Of a stretch of DNA of 64,000 bases, positions 54,751 to 64,000 are shown in pieces (positions within the stretch are counted from its first letter, which is position 1; the number at the start of each line of letters is the position of its first letter). This stretch comes from Nemertoderma westbladi (taxonomy: Eukaryota > Xenacoelomorpha > Nemertodermatida > Nemertodermatidae). Both the position numbers and the translations under genes were made by a program. Under the pieces are notes generated by a model that did no database searches, was not told the DNA's origin, and was given only the letters and a program-made list of their open reading frames with translations. The stretch is taken from the NCBI GenBank assembly GCA_032718475.1, contig JAUCBJ010002961.1, forward strand, positions 27,322 through 91,321, read 5' to 3'.

Positions 54751-56080
54751 CAAAAACAACAGGTTCCCGGTCTTTAAATCGATTACCCCAGCTAAACTAC
54801 CAAACATGCTAATGCTATATTGTTTTACTGTAGCAACTGAAGCGAAGGTACTGACAGACATTGTAAAAGTGAGGCAGAGGACCATGCTACTTAAATATTA
54901 ACTTCTGTTCCTTTAGCACTTGATAAAATAAACAATTCACAGAGGAAGGAAACAAGGCAACTCAATTAAATATAGTAAAGCACACAGATTTAGTAGTATC
55001 GATGATACTACTAAACTTTATTCATATTTTTTTCGAAATTAACATTTTCTAAACTGTTAAATTAAGAATACATTCAAATTTAACACTGTTTACATATTAC
55101 TATGATACCGATTTTATACAACGTTCATATACAAAATATGGTACCTATTGTTGCCTGAAAACTCAACAATAATCCTCCAGTATTTCATTACCGCATTGAA
55201 ATGCGTTACATAGGCCTATCTATTTGCCAAAAATATCACCACATAGATATAATACTATGAATGTAAGCGAATTAGCTGTGAATATAACGTACATGATAAA
55301 CAGTCACTAATTAACTTGTTAGTTTAAATGTCAAATATTTGTAATAGTGCCAAGGTAATTTTGAACCTGTATTGATTGTAGTGACTGCGGTATAGGCAGG
55401 CACACACACACAGTACCGCTATAATAATAATAATAAATACTGTTATTTATAAAGTAAAGCGTCCTTTTATGCTAAGATTCAAAGGCGCTGGACAGGTGAA
55501 TGAAGACAAAAATGATGATGACGCACGGGAAATATATGATAAATAATATTATGTCCATGTCGTCTGAATGTCAGTCGGTTGATATGAACTGTTGAGAATT
55601 TATACTTGAAATCGTATTTATTTGCTTTCGTCAACTAAAACTTGGTTGGAAACAATGATACAGTAAATTTAAAAAAATGTAACACTAACTTCCTATCAAA
55701 ATTAATTTCGTAGATCAATAAAATGTAAAAGTTGTAACCGACTTCAAGATGATTAAAAACAACAACAAAGGCCCCTACCATACTGTGCATTGTGTGCAAT
55801 TATAGAACCCATAGCCGGGTGTTATATTACACCTTGGGTGATGGTGTTATGTTGTCACTGTATATTTCACCTATTTTTTAAATTATAATAATAATAATGG
55901 TATAGAATAAAAGTTAGGAAAGGTAGCATTTTAATAGTCAGCCACCTGGAAGTGTTACATTTCAAAATTTGTAGTCATTCATTTGCTATTTATCAGTTTT
56001 CAGTAAAACATAGAGGAATGCACCATAATATATGATCAATCTGAGCAATAATGTAATGCAATTTATTACCCTGACTGATA
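54751..56080. other. No gene; one dispersed-repeat remnant
   Basis: No coding sequence recognised. At about 55423-55500 a (TAA)n run precedes GTTATTTATAAAGTAAAGCG and AAAGGCGCTGGACAGG, which resembles the hairpin-like 3' ends of many invertebrate retroposons. That assignment is tentative. Confidence 0.4.
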
Positions 56081-56082
56081 TA

Positions 56083-56635
56083 CCGGGTGTTCCATAACGA
56101 TCCCCCCCCCCCCTGGCCAGCCAAAACTGTCAGACATGCACCTTAGCGTAATATATCATTCGAAAGAGAATTTAATTCTGAGCTTGCATGCAAAAATTTA
56201 GGGTCCAATACAAAAGTATAACAATTTTATAGGCAATTCTTTAAACCTAGCTTACTTTTCAATATTTGTGATTTAATCACAATTAAAAAAAAATAGAATT
56301 TATCCAGCGTTAGTCATCAGATTTACAGCCATGTTTCCCGTTTGCACCACGGGGAGCTCCTCGATAGTGGCAAAGGATGTAGGCCCTTAAAAGGGCCGTT
56401 TTGGTTTGAGTTCAGTTTGATTATGCTACAGAATCACGAGCCTCTCTAAAAGTAACATCTCTGATCCTGTCAACCTTACGTTTTTCTTCGAGTCATCGAA
56501 GATTGCACTGGAACTTGTCATTATAATTACTTCTGATATGGCTAATTCAGTAAAATTACCAAAGAAACACTAATACCGGTAACTGAATACTGTAATATAT
56601 TGCAATACAGCGGGCAATCATTATGGAACACCCGG
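56083..56635. mobile_element. TA-flanked MITE with CCGGGTGTTCCATAA ends
   Basis: ATACCGGGTGTTCCATAACGAT at the left is matched inverted at the right (56616-56638) with one mismatch. TA flanks both ends, as in Tc1/mariner-type elements. The interior (poly(C), then CTGGCCAGCCAAAACTGTC) is non-coding. Confidence 0.75.
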
Positions 56636-58440
56636 TATAATATATATATATACAAGACTCCACACAGCCCAGTGTGTGTCCAGCAAAATAGTAGGAAAGG
56701 GACACCAAGTTCTCAAATGTCGCTGTATTACATTTTTGAAATATTTTTTGTAGTTATTTATTATTAATTGCATTTCGTGAGATGATGTTGTACGTACTAT
56801 TTTAAATTATAATTTTCACAGAAACATCAAGCTGCATAGTGCAAGTATATACATTTCGTGCAAGGTGGTATCTTAACAACATTAACATTTTTTCAAAATG
56901 TTAATATGTTAGGCAAGTTGGGTTCCACCGTTGATTTGGGGGTTTACATGTACGCCGAATCAATGGAAGGGTTTTCAACATTTCAAGACTAGAAATGGTA
57001 AAAGCATTTTCTGCTTAAACTAAACTATAGTAAATAAACCCTTACGTACCATATGAGGAAGTATCATGGGGTTGACTATAAGGCGATGGGCGGTGAACAA
57101 TCTATAATTGTTGAAATTTTTTGAAATTTTCTAAAATTTGAATTTTTTAACGGCGTAGGGAGATAATGAACTGCTTCTATATATGGCATTATTTGGTTAT
57201 AGTAAAAAAAACCTAAGAAGCTGAAGAAAAGGTTATTATTAATAAGTTATTTGGAGCATTTTCTGTCACTTTTTGAACAATTTCTCCCGTAATAATAGAA
57301 ATGAAATCTACCATCAAAATTTTATTTTCAAAAATCAACTTTACTTAATGATTCCCCCCCCCCCTGGCCAGCCAAAACTGTCAGACATGCACCTTAGCGT
57401 AATATACCATTCGAAAGATAATTTAATTCTGAGCTTGCATGCAAAAATTTAGGGTCCAATACAAAAGTATAAAAATTGTATAGGCAATTCTTTAAACTAT
57501 CTTACTTTTCAATATTTGTGATTTAATCACAATTTTAAAAAAATGTAATTTATCCAGCGTTAGTCATCAGATTTACAGCCATGTTTCCCGTTTGCAGCAC
57601 GGGGAGCTCCTCGATAGTGGCAAAGGATGTTGGCCCTTAAAAGGGCCGTTTTGGTTTGAGTTCAGTTTTGATTATGCCACACAATCACGACCCTCTCTAA
57701 AAGTAACATCTCTGATCCTTATGGAACACCCGGTATAATATATATATATATACAAGACTCCACACAGCCCAGTGTGTGCCCAGCAAAATAGTAGGGACAC
57801 CAAGTTCTCAAATGTCGCTGTATTACATTTTTGAAATATTTTTGTAGTTATTTATTATCAATTGGATTTCGTGAGATGATGTTAATAAAATTAAATATTC
57901 GCAAAACTATTTTAAATTATAATTTTCACAGAAACATCAAGCTGCATAGTGCTAGTATATACATTTCGTGCAAGGTGGTATCTTAACAACATTAACATTT
58001 TTTCAAAATGTTAATATGTTAGGCAAGTTGGGTTCCACCGTTGATTTGGGGGTTTACATGTACGCCGAATCAATGGAAGGGTTTTCAACATTTCAAGACT
58101 AGAAATGGTAAAAGCATTTTTCTGCTTAAACTAAATTAATAGTAAATAAACCCTTACGTACCATATGAGGAGGTATCATGGGGTTGACTATAAGGCGATG
58201 GGCGGTGAACAATCTATAATTGTCCCAAAGATTTGAATTTTTAACGGCGTAGGGAAATAATGAACTGCTTCTATATATGGCATTATTTGGTTATAGTAAA
58301 AAAATCTAAGAAGCTGAAGAAAAGGTTATTATTAATAAGTTATTTGGAGCATTTTCTGTCACTTTTTGAACAATTTCTCCCGTAATAATAGAAATGAAAT
58401 CTACCATCAAAATTTTATTTTCAAAAATCAACTTTACTTA
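56098..58440. repeat. Tandem duplication, two units of about 1.25 and 1.09 kb
   Basis: Unit 1 is about 56098-57346 and unit 2 about 57347-58440. Both run from a GAT(C/T)C-run-CTGGCCAGCC start to TTTTCAAAAATCAACTTTACTTA. The second lacks the MITE's left end and part of its interior, and has small indels elsewhere. The duplication includes the MITE's right part and the flanking non-MITE DNA. Confidence 0.88.
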
Positions 58441-58938
58441 CTTACCCTTGCTAAAATATATGAGAAAATCATGGGCGTCACAGGGGTATGATGCAAAAAA
58501 TATGGCTCTTTCTTAGTATTACAATGTTTAATGCAACATTTTGGCTCTCGAAAGAGACAGATTTCGAAAAACTGCACACATCACATATTCACATAGTACT
58601 GCACGAAGGATCCACGCAATATAGTTTTGTATATTTTCTAATCTTTTGATTGAATGCGACTACATGTCACCGAATTTATTTTAATATATCATCAAAAATT
58701 GACGTTGTTAATTGTTATTCGAGTTCAAAAATTTCCAACAACGGCATGGTTAACTATGGTACCGCTTCTCGTAAGGCTCTCTCCTACTCGTGGCTCGCCC
58801 CACACCCGAATAAATAACAAATAAAATATATATATATTATTTAATATAAAACATTTCACAGATTGTTTACATAAATCACATATAAATATATATATTCTGC
58901 ACTTTTTATCTTAATATTTATTTATAGTAGCTAAATTC
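58441..58938. other. No gene recognised
   Basis: AT-rich. It ends at the 3' side of SNIP1. Confidence 0.5.
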
Positions 58939-58944
58939 TTTATT
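58939..58944 (-). terminator. Candidate poly(A) signal of SNIP1
   Basis: AATAAA on the minus strand, 8 bases past the stop codon at 58953. Confidence 0.45.
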
Positions 58945-58952
58945 ATGATTGA

Positions 58953-60047
58953 TTATTCCCCCTCTTCATCCACGGTTGTAACATCTTCGTGAAGGAGGAC
59001 GTATTCCCTGCTGGAGAAACCGAACTTAAGAACGTCCTTAACAACAAGTTCGTAATACCTACTCGAATCAATCCGTTGGTTATTCAGGTAAGTCCCGTTG
59101 GTGGACCCCAAGTCTATAAGGTAAGGGGCCACCCGCTTGGAGCGGTCCCCGTTGGCTCGCGTGTAGTCAACGTTCCGGTACTGGAAGACCGCGTGCTGCT
59201 TTGATATGCTGGGATGGTCCAACGGGAGGTCGCATACGAGCCGATCCCGCCCCACCAGGTAGGCGGACTGACGATGCACGTACAGGACGGAGAGTCCCTC
59301 GTCGCCCTTGAACGGGTACAGTCGCCACCGAATGCTCGGGAGTTTAGCTTCAGGGGGTTCCGAGTACTTTATAACGACGCCCCGGAAGGTGTTGGTGTCC
59401 TTGGAGAGGTTCCCAGAGGGTTCGAACTCCGGTTTCTCTTTTGGTTTACTCGGAGGAACTCCTCGCTTACCGTCGTGTTTACTTTCGCTCCGGTCGGAAC
59501 TTTCATGAACGACTTTCCGGCGTTTCGTGTCGCTGGATTTTCTGTAATCCTCGGTGGAATGTTTGCGCTTTTTGTGTTTAAAATGTTCGCGTTCTTTGTG
59601 ACTTGATTCTTTCTCTTTTCTATGTACCACCCCCTCCTCCCTTCTCCCCTCCCCCATCCGTACCGGCACCCCGTCGGCTGACCGCCCAACGGGCCGCAGT
59701 TCAGCCGCTCGCCGCCGTTCCTCAAGAATCTCGTGGTAAGTTTTCGGTTTCCCGGAAGTTGTCAATTCCTTATCGGGGGTGGCGGAATCTTCAGTGACGT
59801 CATTATGTTCCGGGGTTACGGGAATTATGACGTCACCGCGTATTTCAACGGGACGCGGACCGCGATTGGTTTCCGAAGATTCGCTGTAACTCCCGGAATC
59901 CGACCACCTCGTTGGTAATTCTCTTTGTGGCTTCCTTTCTTTACTCTTCCGATGTTTTTTCGATTTGTGTTTATCCTTTTTGTGGGAAGTTTTAGTACCT
60001 CTGGCCTTGGGAGAATCGCTTCTGGGTGGAGCGATGGATCTGTGCAT
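58953..60047 (-). CDS. SNIP1: Smad nuclear-interacting protein 1 (FHA domain)
   Basis: 364 residues in one exon. SNIP1 is a nuclear spliceosome-associated protein that also represses TGF-beta and NF-kB signalling in vertebrates. Residues 1-205 are basic and low-complexity (KKDKHKSKKHRKSKERK, HKKRKHSTED), with a short conserved helix KTYHEILEERRRAAELRP. The family hallmark follows: NTFRGVVIKYSEPPEA and RWRLYPFKGDEG. The FHA domain at about 255-345 has VGRDRLVCDLPLDHPSISKQ, HAVFQYR and DLGSTNGTYLNNQRI, with the phosphothreonine-binding Arg, Ser and Asn present. It ends KFGFSSREYVLLHED plus an acidic tail. The ATG at 60047 is in good context (GGGCGATGC), with an in-frame stop 11 codons upstream. 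A second frame overlaps its 5' end (60172-59825). Confidence 0.95.
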   Translation of the reverse strand: MHRSIAPPRSDSPKARGTKTSHKKDKHKSKKHRKSKERKPQRELPTRWSDSGSYSESSETNRGPRPVEIRGDVIIPVTPEHNDVTEDSATPDKELTTSGKPKTYHEILEERRRAAELRPVGRSADGVPVRMGEGRREEGVVHRKEKESSHKEREHFKHKKRKHSTEDYRKSSDTKRRKVVHESSDRSESKHDGKRGVPPSKPKEKPEFEPSGNLSKDTNTFRGVVIKYSEPPEAKLPSIRWRLYPFKGDEGLSVLYVHRQSAYLVGRDRLVCDLPLDHPSISKQHAVFQYRNVDYTRANGDRSKRVAPYLIDLGSTNGTYLNNQRIDSSRYYELVVKDVLKFGFSSREYVLLHEDVTTVDEEGE

Positions 60048-60172
60048 CGCCCGCGCCGGCCCACGTTCTGTACCGCCTCAAAATATCGATCCCGTTTTTC
60101 CTTCAATGCTTCTTCGCGTTGTTTCTCCAATAAGACCTCGGATAACTGATCAGCCAGTTTGTTACTAAACAT
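59825..60172 (-). CDS. Overlapping upstream frame at the SNIP1 5' end (uncertain)
   Basis: 115 codons from an ATG 125 bases upstream of the SNIP1 start, in a different frame. The first 40 residues are helical and protein-like (NKLADQLSEVLLEKQREEAL, KEKRDRYFEAVQNVG). The remainder is the alternate-frame reading of SNIP1's basic N terminus. It could be a true first exon of a longer or frameshifted SNIP1, a regulatory overlapping uORF, or chance. I know no homologue. Confidence 0.3.
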   Translation of the reverse strand: MFSNKLADQLSEVLLEKQREEALKEKRDRYFEAVQNVGRRGRCTDPSLHPEAILPRPEVLKLPTKRINTNRKNIGRVKKGSHKENYQRGGRIPGVTANLRKPIAVRVPLKYAVTS

Positions 60173-60955
60173 TATTACAGTATTTGAATGGACTATTACC
60201 AGATTACTGTATTACTGTATTATAGCTCTATTATCAGATTACAGGATTATACGTGTATGCTGTATATAGATACTGAGATAGGCCTACCATATCTACCGAC
60301 ATTATACAGTTCAGCAGTTACAGCTGTATAGTGTACTGTATAGCCATAAAGGCCCGAAGGGTCGATAATCAGATAATGGCAAATAATGTCGGAAATTCCG
60401 CTAAATTTCTTAGATTAGGACTATAATACACCATGACCCGTAATATAGTGTCATTTTCTCATGACACGGACCCCCCCCCCCCCCCCCCCCCCCCCCTCCC
60501 CAAATTTTTCTACAAATCTTTATCATATTGCTTGAAATTTGAAACTAGTTCCACTCACAGTGGTTACTTGTTACCATGAAGCCGGAATTATCGATTTCGC
60601 CTTTAAATTTTATTCATAACATAAGTGTTTTAAAAAAGTGTCTTTTTCGAAATCGCAACCTCCGTATCGTGGCTATTCTTCACTTTAGTCGTAATTTTTT
60701 CATATCAATAAAAAGCTTGCATTGAAAGGATTCCAAATATGTAACAATGTCTGAATTTCGTTGAGAAACAGCTGAGAAATAGGCACTCAAAGAATGCAAG
60801 AATTATTGTTCACTGCAGGCCATTTATTCTATTTAATGAGAGACCTATGGGAAACAAATTCATATTTATTTATTCCTGAAAATTTTACCGTAATTTGATG
60901 AACATAAATTATAAATATCAATAATATTAATTAAATATCATGTTGCGAGTTATTT
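60173..60955. other. Intergenic between SNIP1 and the RLE-type retrotransposon
   Basis: Probable SNIP1 promoter side, with a 26-base poly(C) at 60471-60496. No gene recognised. Confidence 0.45.
60471..60496. repeat. Poly(C) run of 26
   Basis: Uninterrupted cytosine homopolymer. Confidence 0.95.
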
Positions 60956-63900
60956 GATTTGTGATAGTACTCCACGCAGCTGCGACTTTGGGGTGGGATT
61001 GTCACTAACCGTCCTTCCTTCCCCCCAGACGCAGTATCCCAAGCGCCTACCAATGATTATAGCGGATCGGTTGATTATACGATGATGTTCGTCGGAGATC
61101 AGGTGTGGAAGATGCGAAGCGATACTGGTGGTGTTTCTCAAGGTAAACCAATATAAATACTAGGGGAAGAAAACGATTACATGATGCCATCTACCCAGGG
61201 GGGGAGGCTTGAGCTTCTACGGAGCCACATTGCGGCGTTTCCTCGCCACAGACACACTGACAGGCGCTGGAATAGATGCCTGACGGCTTCTTTGGCAGGG
61301 ATACTGCGACGGAGACTCTGCAGACGCCCAATCTCGGAGATGATTGAGGTGGAGTGGGAGTCCCAGCCCCCAAGAGCCTCAAGAGCCAAGGGGGTGAAGC
61401 CCACGCCTGAGGATCGGCACTCATCGAGGTGGGCGGCTAGCTTACGTTCACGTGCAACGGTAAGGGCATAGCCTGGGGTGGACGCAGCGCAGTTAATGGT
61501 TCTAGATTGAAGCGGTGAGATCACCGTTACGTCCAGGGCCATGGGCTGTCCCCGTCTCCAGTTGGGGAGGAAGATATCTGCCGGTCTGCTGCGGGAGCCA
61601 GGAATCAACCCAGGGACTTCTTTCCGGGGCGCCAGAGCAGCAGATTGTGCAGCTTGGAAAATGGCATCCCGGAGGGAGTCGTGGCGAGCGATCCTGTCTG
61701 AGTCCCCACCACAGCCAACGTGATGGTCCCCAAATGGGTCAGCAGGGAGGGAGCAAGAGGCACAGGGAGCCGAGCTAGAGGATAGACGGACGCCTAACCA
61801 GTAACACAAGGAGAGTCTGTGCTCAGCGTCCAGGAAATGTAGACCAAGGGACTCAGAAGGAATGGCATGTAACCAGTCACCAGCATGGCCAAGAGAAGTG
61901 GATTGTACAAGGGCTCGGGATCTGTTGTCGGGGGCAGAGGACAGGAGCCGTTCGTAGGAGGAGATGTCAACTGAGTGGGATAGATTGCGTTGGGTGATGG
62001 GTGTTGGAAGATCTTCCAAGGAGGTCCAATCTGGTTTATCGGCGTTCTCGGATAAGGAGGCTAGTGCAGAGGGGAGGTGGCGGTTACCTGGGGAGTGGCC
62101 TAGGATTCTAGTGACCAGGGTTTCTGACTGGGAGACAGAAGCAATGTATGCGGCCGGGGAATGGTTTATGGCTTTTCTAAGGCCCAGACCACCCATCGAG
62201 ACAGGAAGGCAAGCTTTGTTGTACGACCAATCACTTAGGGAGCCCCCAACCAGATCAGAGATGGTATCCCGCATGACAAGATCGAACTGTAGTGAGGATT
62301 CCGGAATCATGGAGGGGGGACAGCAGCGGAGGGCAAAGACTACTTTGGGTAAAGAAAGGCATGATCGAAGGAGGGTAGATTCCATCTGGGAATCCTGAAG
62401 GTCAGGAAGGCGTTCAGTGATGGAGCGGACTTTGGCTACTCTTAGCATAATGGTCTCCTCGCAGTGTTGAGAGGAACCAATCGGGGAGCCAAGTAGGGTT
62501 AGACCGTTGGAGAGGATGGGAATGGAGGGTGGTAGTGGATTCGATTGAACTGAGGAGCCAGCGGGGATGAAGACTTGGGATTTGGCATGGTTGAGTTTAA
62601 GGTGTCTCAAGGGGCCTTCCTGTTCTAATATGGCTAAGGCTTTTGACAAGTCGTCTGGGGAACCAACCAGTGAACCATCGTCCAAATACCATGCATTAAT
62701 TATAAGAGAAGGGACGTTGGCCCGAATAGTCTTGGCCACTGGGTGTAAAGTTATGGCGAAAAGGAGGGGGCCCAAAGGATCACCTTGTTGGACGCTGGAG
62801 CAGCTGAAGATTTGTTGGTCACCAAGCCAGAGTACAGCCTGGATACCGTAACATGCCTCCACCCATGCGGAAAGAGAGGGCAAGTGTTCCCTGACTTCAG
62901 CAAACATCTGTGAGCGGTCGATGGAATTAAAAGCGTTGCTGAAGTCGACAAGAAGAACCCACTTGCTGTCTGCTGGGATGGAGTGGTCTTCGAGGGTAGA
63001 GGAGACGGCTCGGACTATGGCCTCGCAGCCAATGGGGGTACCGACACCAACCTGGAGGGGGGTGAGGATGTTGGAAACATTCTGGTTAACAGTGGTTGCA
63101 TGACATTTGGAGGTTAGCCTCCTCAAGGTTTCCCCCACGGCGATGGGACGGAGACCACCACCTTTCTTCTTAGCAGGGAATAGGGAGGCGCCACAGAGGT
63201 ATGGGAGGACCGATGACGGAACCTGACCTGAGGACATGCGGTTTGTAATGGCACAAATAGCAGCAAGGGCCTGGTTGGCCTTGGCTGGCGATGGGGATGA
63301 TATCGCTTCTTTCAGATGGTTGGGGCGGAGCTTTGAAGGGCCAGGGGCTGAGCCAGGGGGAAAAGACTTGATAGCCTTGGCAATGTCCTCTGGGCGGAAG
63401 GAGGCTGGTGGGGGTACTGGGCCAGTCGGAAGAAGAGGGGGGGGGGGCCCTTGCGGGTGCTTCCCGAGCATGTCCTGGTATGTTTCTTCGGAGGCCTGTG
63501 CAAGTCCCTCAGAAACAAGGGCCTGTGCGGCCTTACGGTACTGACCGTCGGCCATAGCCTGGCGGGCTCTACGAGCATTCGATTCTCTTACTGACTCAGG
63601 ATTGGGAAGTTTAGTAGATTTGTGTTTAATGGGGCCGGGTCGTTGGCAATCGTTAATTATATCTTCCCATAAACTGCTGATATCTCCACTGAGCCATTTG
63701 CGGAGTCTAGCTTTCACTAACTTCTCGGTATCTTTCCAGTGGGATCTACCTGCTCTTTTGGGGTTGGCTAGGATGCATGGGGGGAGGAGGAAGATATGGG
63801 TCCAAGAGTTTGGGTTCATGGAATCCCTGGCTATGGAGACACAGATTCTGCTGACGGCCTCAGCCCAAAGATCCCTAGCTGCTTTTGGGACGTGGCGGAG

Positions 63901-64000
63901 TGTCCGGACATTAGCTTGTAGGATGGATGCTATGGATGGAAGGGGCGAGGCTGTTTGTGAAGAGAAGAGGTCCTGCTGTGTAGGGGTGGGTACGGGTTGG
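60956..64000 (-). mobile_element. Non-LTR retrotransposon with restriction-like endonuclease, partial
   Basis: Minus-strand element entering from beyond the right edge. Coding runs to the TAA at 61177-61179, followed by about 220 bp of 3' UTR. The 3' boundary near 60956 is judged from the composition change to AT-rich DNA. The element is GC-richer than its surroundings. Confidence 0.8.
61177..64000 (-). CDS. Retrotransposon reverse transcriptase/RLE protein (partial at the right edge)
   Basis: Open without interruption for 940 codons to the window edge; the Met at 63819 is internal. RT motifs in order, counted from that Met: GSAPGPSKLRPNHLKEA (~155), ALVDFSNAFN-like LLVDFSNAFNSIDR (~290), CSSVQQGDPLGPLLFA (~350) and AWYLDDGSLVG (~390). 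The C terminus has a Cys/His cluster CASCSLPADPFGDHHVGCGG (~690-710) and then RPADIFLPNW ... MALDVTVISP, an Asp-X14-Asp arrangement fitting the PD...D core of restriction-like endonucleases used by R2/R4/NeSL-type LINEs. I saw no APE endonuclease in the visible part. The frame is intact, so the copy may be young. The clade is unassigned. Confidence 0.88.
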   Translation of the reverse strand, partial: QPVPTPTQQDLFSSQTASPLPSIASILQANVRTLRHVPKAARDLWAEAVSRICVSIARDSMNPNSWTHIFLLPPCILANPKRAGRSHWKDTEKLVKARLRKWLSGDISSLWEDIINDCQRPGPIKHKSTKLPNPESVRESNARRARQAMADGQYRKAAQALVSEGLAQASEETYQDMLGKHPQGPPPPLLPTGPVPPPASFRPEDIAKAIKSFPPGSAPGPSKLRPNHLKEAISSPSPAKANQALAAICAITNRMSSGQVPSSVLPYLCGASLFPAKKKGGGLRPIAVGETLRRLTSKCHATTVNQNVSNILTPLQVGVGTPIGCEAIVRAVSSTLEDHSIPADSKWVLLVDFSNAFNSIDRSQMFAEVREHLPSLSAWVEACYGIQAVLWLGDQQIFSCSSVQQGDPLGPLLFAITLHPVAKTIRANVPSLIINAWYLDDGSLVGSPDDLSKALAILEQEGPLRHLKLNHAKSQVFIPAGSSVQSNPLPPSIPILSNGLTLLGSPIGSSQHCEETIMLRVAKVRSITERLPDLQDSQMESTLLRSCLSLPKVVFALRCCPPSMIPESSLQFDLVMRDTISDLVGGSLSDWSYNKACLPVSMGGLGLRKAINHSPAAYIASVSQSETLVTRILGHSPGNRHLPSALASLSENADKPDWTSLEDLPTPITQRNLSHSVDISSYERLLSSAPDNRSRALVQSTSLGHAGDWLHAIPSESLGLHFLDAEHRLSLCYWLGVRLSSSSAPCASCSLPADPFGDHHVGCGGDSDRIARHDSLRDAIFQAAQSAALAPRKEVPGLIPGSRSRPADIFLPNWRRGQPMALDVTVISPLQSRTINCAASTPGYALTVARERKLAAHLDECRSSGVGFTPLALEALGGWDSHSTSIISEIGRLQSLRRSIPAKEAVRHLFQRLSVCLWRGNAAMWLRRSSSLPPWVDGIM

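Overview
The window is nuclear DNA of an animal, almost certainly an invertebrate. It carries metazoan genes (stathmin, SNIP1, LSM4, an acyl-protein thioesterase, a UDP-glycosyltransferase, and a CUB/WAP/Ly6-type surface protein), spliceosomal-type GT-AG structure in one of them, eukaryotic poly(A) signals, and a heavy load of retrotransposons, foldback elements, minisatellites and long poly(C)/poly(G) runs. I could not fix the phylum. The base composition is AT-rich. The genes are notably intron-poor: LSM4, SNIP1, stathmin, the UGT and the CUB/WAP/Ly6 protein are each open in a single exon, and only the thioesterase shows an intron.

Layout. 1-2.2 kb: no gene seen. 2.2-4.3 kb: two broken LINEs on the minus strand. 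5.75-12.03 kb: a 2-kb family repeat split by a 4.3-kb Ty3/Gypsy LTR element (6031-10332, target duplication AATAC). The uninterrupted paralogue of the repeat lies at 23.04-25.05 kb. 12-18.3 kb: an inverted-repeat element, a C2H2 zinc-finger relic, and a pair of oppositely oriented ATTGG/CCAAT minisatellite arrays. 18.29-22.9 kb: a three-level nest of LINEs. More fragments of the same LINE family (called LINE-A here) lie at 26.0-26.9, 28.8-29.0, 29.6-30.3 and 43.6-43.7 kb. 30.73-32.41 kb: UGT gene (+). 32.7-34.2 kb: another broken LINE (+). 36.78-37.20 kb: LSM4 (-). 37.7-43.2 kb: several hairpin/inverted-repeat elements around the thioesterase gene (40.86-41.99 kb, +). 45.1-46.0 kb: a decayed reverse transcriptase. 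46.4-48.8 kb: a 2.4-kb C-rich minisatellite with a period near 20 bp. 50.20-50.66 kb: stathmin (+). 52.12-53.52 kb: GPI-type surface protein (-). 53.8-54.75 kb: a 21-bp minisatellite passing into a 182-bp higher-order repeat. 56.1-58.4 kb: a tandem duplication containing a TA-flanked MITE. 58.95-60.05 kb: SNIP1 (-). 60.96-64.0 kb: a non-LTR element with a restriction-like endonuclease domain, running off the window (-).

The host genes are unrelated housekeeping or surface genes and do not form a pathway. The novelty is mostly in the mobile DNA. The LTR element has an 18-nt perfect complement between its primer-binding site and its own LTR, pointing to self-priming of the Tf1 type, and a Ty3-like +1 frameshift site between gag and pol. 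A two-box internal module (TTTATTGTTTTGGTT ... CTGTAACCTGCTCC) recurs inside four foldback elements whose terminal arms are unrelated to each other. These three observations are the ones I would check first.
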